A stretch of DNA of 64,000 bases, from positions 1 to 64,000 of the forward strand of contig NZ_JAAXCY010000020.1 of the NCBI RefSeq assembly GCF_014230465.1, in the 5' to 3' direction. Below are positions 61,342-64,000 of this stretch, piece by piece. Source of the DNA: Pseudomonas cremoris. Lineage in GTDB: Bacteria > Pseudomonadota > Gammaproteobacteria > Pseudomonadales > Pseudomonadaceae. The position numbers and the translations under genes were made by a program. Each line of letters opens with the position of its first letter. Within the stretch, counting starts at the first letter, position 1. The notes below the pieces were generated by a model that was not told the origin of the DNA, searched no databases, and saw only the letters and a list, made by a program, of their open reading frames with translations.

Positions 61342-63840
61342 TCAGAACTTCCACTTGGCGTTGACCATCGCGTTGCGTGGCTCGCCGTAAGAGCCCGAGT
61401 TGAACGTACCCATGCCGTCGTAGTATTTCTTGTCGAACAGGTTGTTGACGTTCAGCCCGACGGACAGGTGCTCATCCACCTGGTAGTTGGCCAACAGGCC
61501 CACCACCGCGAAGGGATCCTGTACGGCCTTGTAGTACGGCCCGGTGTAGTTGATCTGCGAGGTGGCGTACATCTCGCTTTGCCAGGTGACATTGCCACCC
61601 ACGGTCAAGCGGTTCAGGGCGCCTGGCAGTCGGTACGTGGTGCCGAGCTTGAACAGGTTGATCGGCTGGTTGACCTGTACGCGCTCACCGTCCTTGGCGT
61701 GAGATTCGCGGTAGGTGTAGCCGCCGAACACGTTCCAACCGGCAGCCACCTCACCGGAGATTTCGGTTTCGACACCACGCGTGGTGGTGCCGGCGATGGC
61801 TTTGTACACCGTCTTGCCAGTGGCATCGTTGCCCGAGTCGGCAGCAGTGTTTTTCTGTTCGATGTCGAACAGCGCGATGCTCGCGTTCAGCGCACCGTCG
61901 AAGAATTCACCCTTGAGACCGATCTCGTAGTTATCCCCTTCCAACGGTGCGAGCGAACCACCGCTGGCGGTTTTATAGAACGTCTGCGGCAGGAAGATGT
62001 TGGTGTAGCTGGCGTAGACCGAGTAGGTGTCGTTCAGGTCGTAGATAATGCCCGCGTAGGGCGTGACCACGCCGCTTTTCTTGGTTTTGTCGGTGGCTTG
62101 CGAGTAAGGAGCGTAATCCGTCACCTCATCAAGCTGCTTCCACCAACTGACGCGGGTACCGAGAATCAGCGTCAGCGGGTCCATCGGTTTCAAACGCAGT
62201 GCGCCGTACACGCCAGTCTGTTGCAGGGTGGTAACCGCGCCGCCAACCTCATTGTAGGAACGGCGCCCAAATTGCCGACCATCCCAACTGAAGATGTTGT
62301 CCACGTCACCATAATCACCGTCTTGGTCGGCAGAGGTGCTGCTGTAGTTTGGAAAGTTCAGGTGGGTATGCGACGTGCTTGCGCCCACCACCAGCTCGTG
62401 CTCACGCCCACCCAATTGGAACGGCCCGCTGGCATACACGTCGAGCATGTCCTGGGTCTGGTAGCTGTCTAAACGATAGATGAATGCGCCTGCGCCCTGG
62501 CCAGTGATCGGGTCCGGATAGCCGCCACTGGCGGAAGCCCCCTGCCCTTTGCGGTAGGAATACTGATGGCTGTAGGCGGTCTTCAAACTCCAGTCGTTGT
62601 CCAGTTTATGGTCCAACATCGTGGTGAAGGTATAGGTGGTGTTGTCCATGTAACTGGAGCGTGTAGCCGGGTTGAATGAGCGGGGAAAATTAGTCTGGCT
62701 GCCATTGCTGTAGAACAACGGAATATGCCCGTAGCTGGTGCCATTGGCATCGTTGTTCTGGTAATCCAGGCTGGTGCGCAGGGTGGTGGTGTCATTCAGG
62801 TCGATATCGAGCGCGCCGTACATCACGCGTTTTTCTTGCTTGTACCACTCCACGAAGGAGTTCTGCTTCTGATACGCCGCGACGAAGCGTCCGCGCACAT
62901 TGCCGGTCTCGGTCAATGGGCCGGACACGTCGACTTCGGAGCGATAGCGGTCCCAGGCGCCTGCCTCTCCCGAGATATGGGCCTGGAAGTCTTTGGTCGG
63001 TCGCTTGCGCACCAGATTGATGACGGCGGACGGCGTGCCTGCACCGCTCATCAAGCCGGTGGCACCCCTCACGACTTCGACACGGTCGTAGATCGCCATG
63101 TCGGAAAGCGGCCCGATGTACTGCTGGGATTCGTTGGCGATCTGGGACGGAATGCCGTCGTATTGGAAGTTCTGGATCTCGAAACCACGGGAGTAAAAGG
63201 AATAGCGCTCGCTGTCACGGTGGTTGCTGCTGATGCCTGGGGTGAACGTTAATACCTCACTGAGGGTGGACAGGTGCTGGTCATCCATCAATTGACGGGT
63301 GATCACACTCACCGACTGCGGCGTTTCGCGCAGTGACAGCGGCAGTTTGGTCGCGGTACTGGCCGCGCCAGTGGTGTAGGAACCACTGTTTTCGGTGGTC
63401 AAGCCCAGCCCTTCGGCATTGATGCTAGTAGCACCCAGGGTCAAGGCACCGCCGCTGGCTTGGAGCCCCAGGCGGTAACTGCCGTCGCTGTTGGCAGCTA
63501 CGGCCAAATTGCTGCCGGCCAGCAGCCGGGCAAAACCTTGTTCAACACTGTAGGCGCCCTGCAGGCCAGCGCTTTGCTTGCCGGCAGTCAGGCCAGAATC
63601 GAAGGACAACACCACGCCGGCGTCGCTGGCAAAGCGACTCAATACCGAACCCAGTGGGCCGGGAGCAATGGCGAACGCCTGTTGCTGGCTGGCTGCCATA
63701 GCACTGGAGCCCGTGGCGAACATGGGGGCCAGCAGCCCGGTTTGCACCATCAGCGATACGCCAAACAACGCGACCTGCAAGGGCTTTTTGCGAAACAAGC
63801 GAAGTGGTTGATTGGCGACTGAGGTTTGCCCTGCGCGCAT
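61342..63840 (-). CDS. TonB-dependent siderophore receptor with signalling domain, no adjacent sigma/anti-sigma pair (FpvA-like)
   Basis: This 832-residue receptor has a long signal region, an STN domain (FAIAPGPLGSVLSRFASDAGVVLSFDSGLTAGKQSAGLQG), a plug with LRETPQSVSVITRQLMDDQHLSTLSEVLTFTPG and VEVVRGATGLMSGAGTPSAVINLVRKRP, and a barrel ending NAMVNAKWKF. It resembles the receptor at 30755 and FpvA/FhuE-type proteins. The ATG at 63840 has AGGAG upstream. A signalling domain is present but no sigma or FecR gene adjoins within the window; they could lie beyond 64000 or be absent. Confidence 0.88.
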   Translation of the reverse strand: MRAGQTSVANQPLRLFRKKPLQVALFGVSLMVQTGLLAPMFATGSSAMAASQQQAFAIAPGPLGSVLSRFASDAGVVLSFDSGLTAGKQSAGLQGAYSVEQGFARLLAGSNLAVAANSDGSYRLGLQASGGALTLGATSINAEGLGLTTENSGSYTTGAASTATKLPLSLRETPQSVSVITRQLMDDQHLSTLSEVLTFTPGISSNHRDSERYSFYSRGFEIQNFQYDGIPSQIANESQQYIGPLSDMAIYDRVEVVRGATGLMSGAGTPSAVINLVRKRPTKDFQAHISGEAGAWDRYRSEVDVSGPLTETGNVRGRFVAAYQKQNSFVEWYKQEKRVMYGALDIDLNDTTTLRTSLDYQNNDANGTSYGHIPLFYSNGSQTNFPRSFNPATRSSYMDNTTYTFTTMLDHKLDNDWSLKTAYSHQYSYRKGQGASASGGYPDPITGQGAGAFIYRLDSYQTQDMLDVYASGPFQLGGREHELVVGASTSHTHLNFPNYSSTSADQDGDYGDVDNIFSWDGRQFGRRSYNEVGGAVTTLQQTGVYGALRLKPMDPLTLILGTRVSWWKQLDEVTDYAPYSQATDKTKKSGVVTPYAGIIYDLNDTYSVYASYTNIFLPQTFYKTASGGSLAPLEGDNYEIGLKGEFFDGALNASIALFDIEQKNTAADSGNDATGKTVYKAIAGTTTRGVETEISGEVAAGWNVFGGYTYRESHAKDGERVQVNQPINLFKLGTTYRLPGALNRLTVGGNVTWQSEMYATSQINYTGPYYKAVQDPFAVVGLLANYQVDEHLSVGLNVNNLFDKKYYDGMGTFNSGSYGEPRNAMVNAKWKF

Positions 63841-63922
63841 GTTGACTCCTGGTGGCTCGAAACGAATGAAGGGGGTTTGCAGGAGGAGTCGAACGAGGTG
63901 CAGCAAATCGACAATGGCGGTT

Positions 63923-63941
63923 GAGAATTATTTTCAGTTTC
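63923..63941 (-). promoter_or_regulatory. Candidate Fur box before the receptor at 63840
   Basis: On the minus strand GAAACTGAAAATAATTCTC matches the Fur consensus at 14 of 19 positions, about 80 bases upstream of the receptor start. Confidence 0.5.
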
Positions 63942-64000
63942 AGGCGCGAGGACCCAATGTCGTCCAATAGCGAGTGTGGGCAGTGAGGCGTATCGGCAGC

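Overview
The window looks like a chromosomal segment of a Pseudomonas, most likely of the P. fluorescens group. The reasons are high GC with long antisense ORF shadows, Pseudomonas-type REPIN repeats built on GTGGGAGCGGGCTTGCTCGCG, a complete psl-type exopolysaccharide operon whose protein lengths match those of P. aeruginosa, and many FecI/FecR/TonB-receptor iron systems. No tRNA, rRNA, CRISPR array, transposase or prophage gene was recognised.

Layout. (1) 1-4730: an orphan type VI secretion module on the minus strand: vgrG, a DUF4123 adaptor, a lipoprotein that is probably an immunity protein, and the N-terminal part of a lipase-type effector that has lost its catalytic domain. (2) 5032-7385: a DapF-like protein with both catalytic cysteines replaced by serine, divergent from an MFS transporter. 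(3) 7410-10084: a small minus-strand cluster of proteins that look like type III secretion substrates or translocon-type proteins. Two of its transcription units are preceded by close matches to the HrpL/RspL hrp box; one gene is split by an apparent frameshift. (4) 10184-14167: fecA-fecR-fecI. (5) 14249-22158: a CGNR zinc-finger regulator and a tightly packed eight-gene operon (HAD phosphatase, transaldolase-like protein, sulfotransferase, SDR, saccharopine-dehydrogenase-like protein, methyltransferase, MFS transporter, APS kinase). It looks like a pathway for a sulfated, methylated, exported small molecule that I cannot match to any described cluster. (6) 22407-29037: metabolic genes (SDR glucose dehydrogenase, GH15 glycosidase, isochorismatase-like hydrolase, alpha/beta hydrolase, GlxA-type regulator with a DJ-1/isonitrile-hydratase-like enzyme, LysE exporter). 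(7) 29191-33241: a second sigma/anti-sigma/TonB-receptor set. (8) 33661-49018: pslA to pslL in the P. aeruginosa order. (9) 49161-53559: a DUF4174 periplasmic protein, a GST, a GNAT acetyltransferase and DNA polymerase II. (10) 53766-63840: two further TonB receptors, a third sigma/anti-sigma/receptor set, a duplicated-domain periplasmic protein and an SRPBCC protein.

How the genes work together. The iron modules follow the FecI/FecR logic: Fur-type sites lie before the sigma genes, and a receptor with an N-terminal signalling domain reports ligand to an inner-membrane FecR, which releases the ECF sigma factor. The psl operon encodes a Wzx/Wzy-type machine: PslA starts the lipid-linked repeat, PslB makes GDP-mannose, PslC/F/H/I add sugars, PslK flips, PslJ polymerises, PslD/E export, PslG hydrolyses and PslL acylates. 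In the sulfotransferase operon, the dedicated APS kinase would make PAPS for the sulfotransferase and the MFS protein would export the product. All starts and functions come from reading the sequence; no database search was run.
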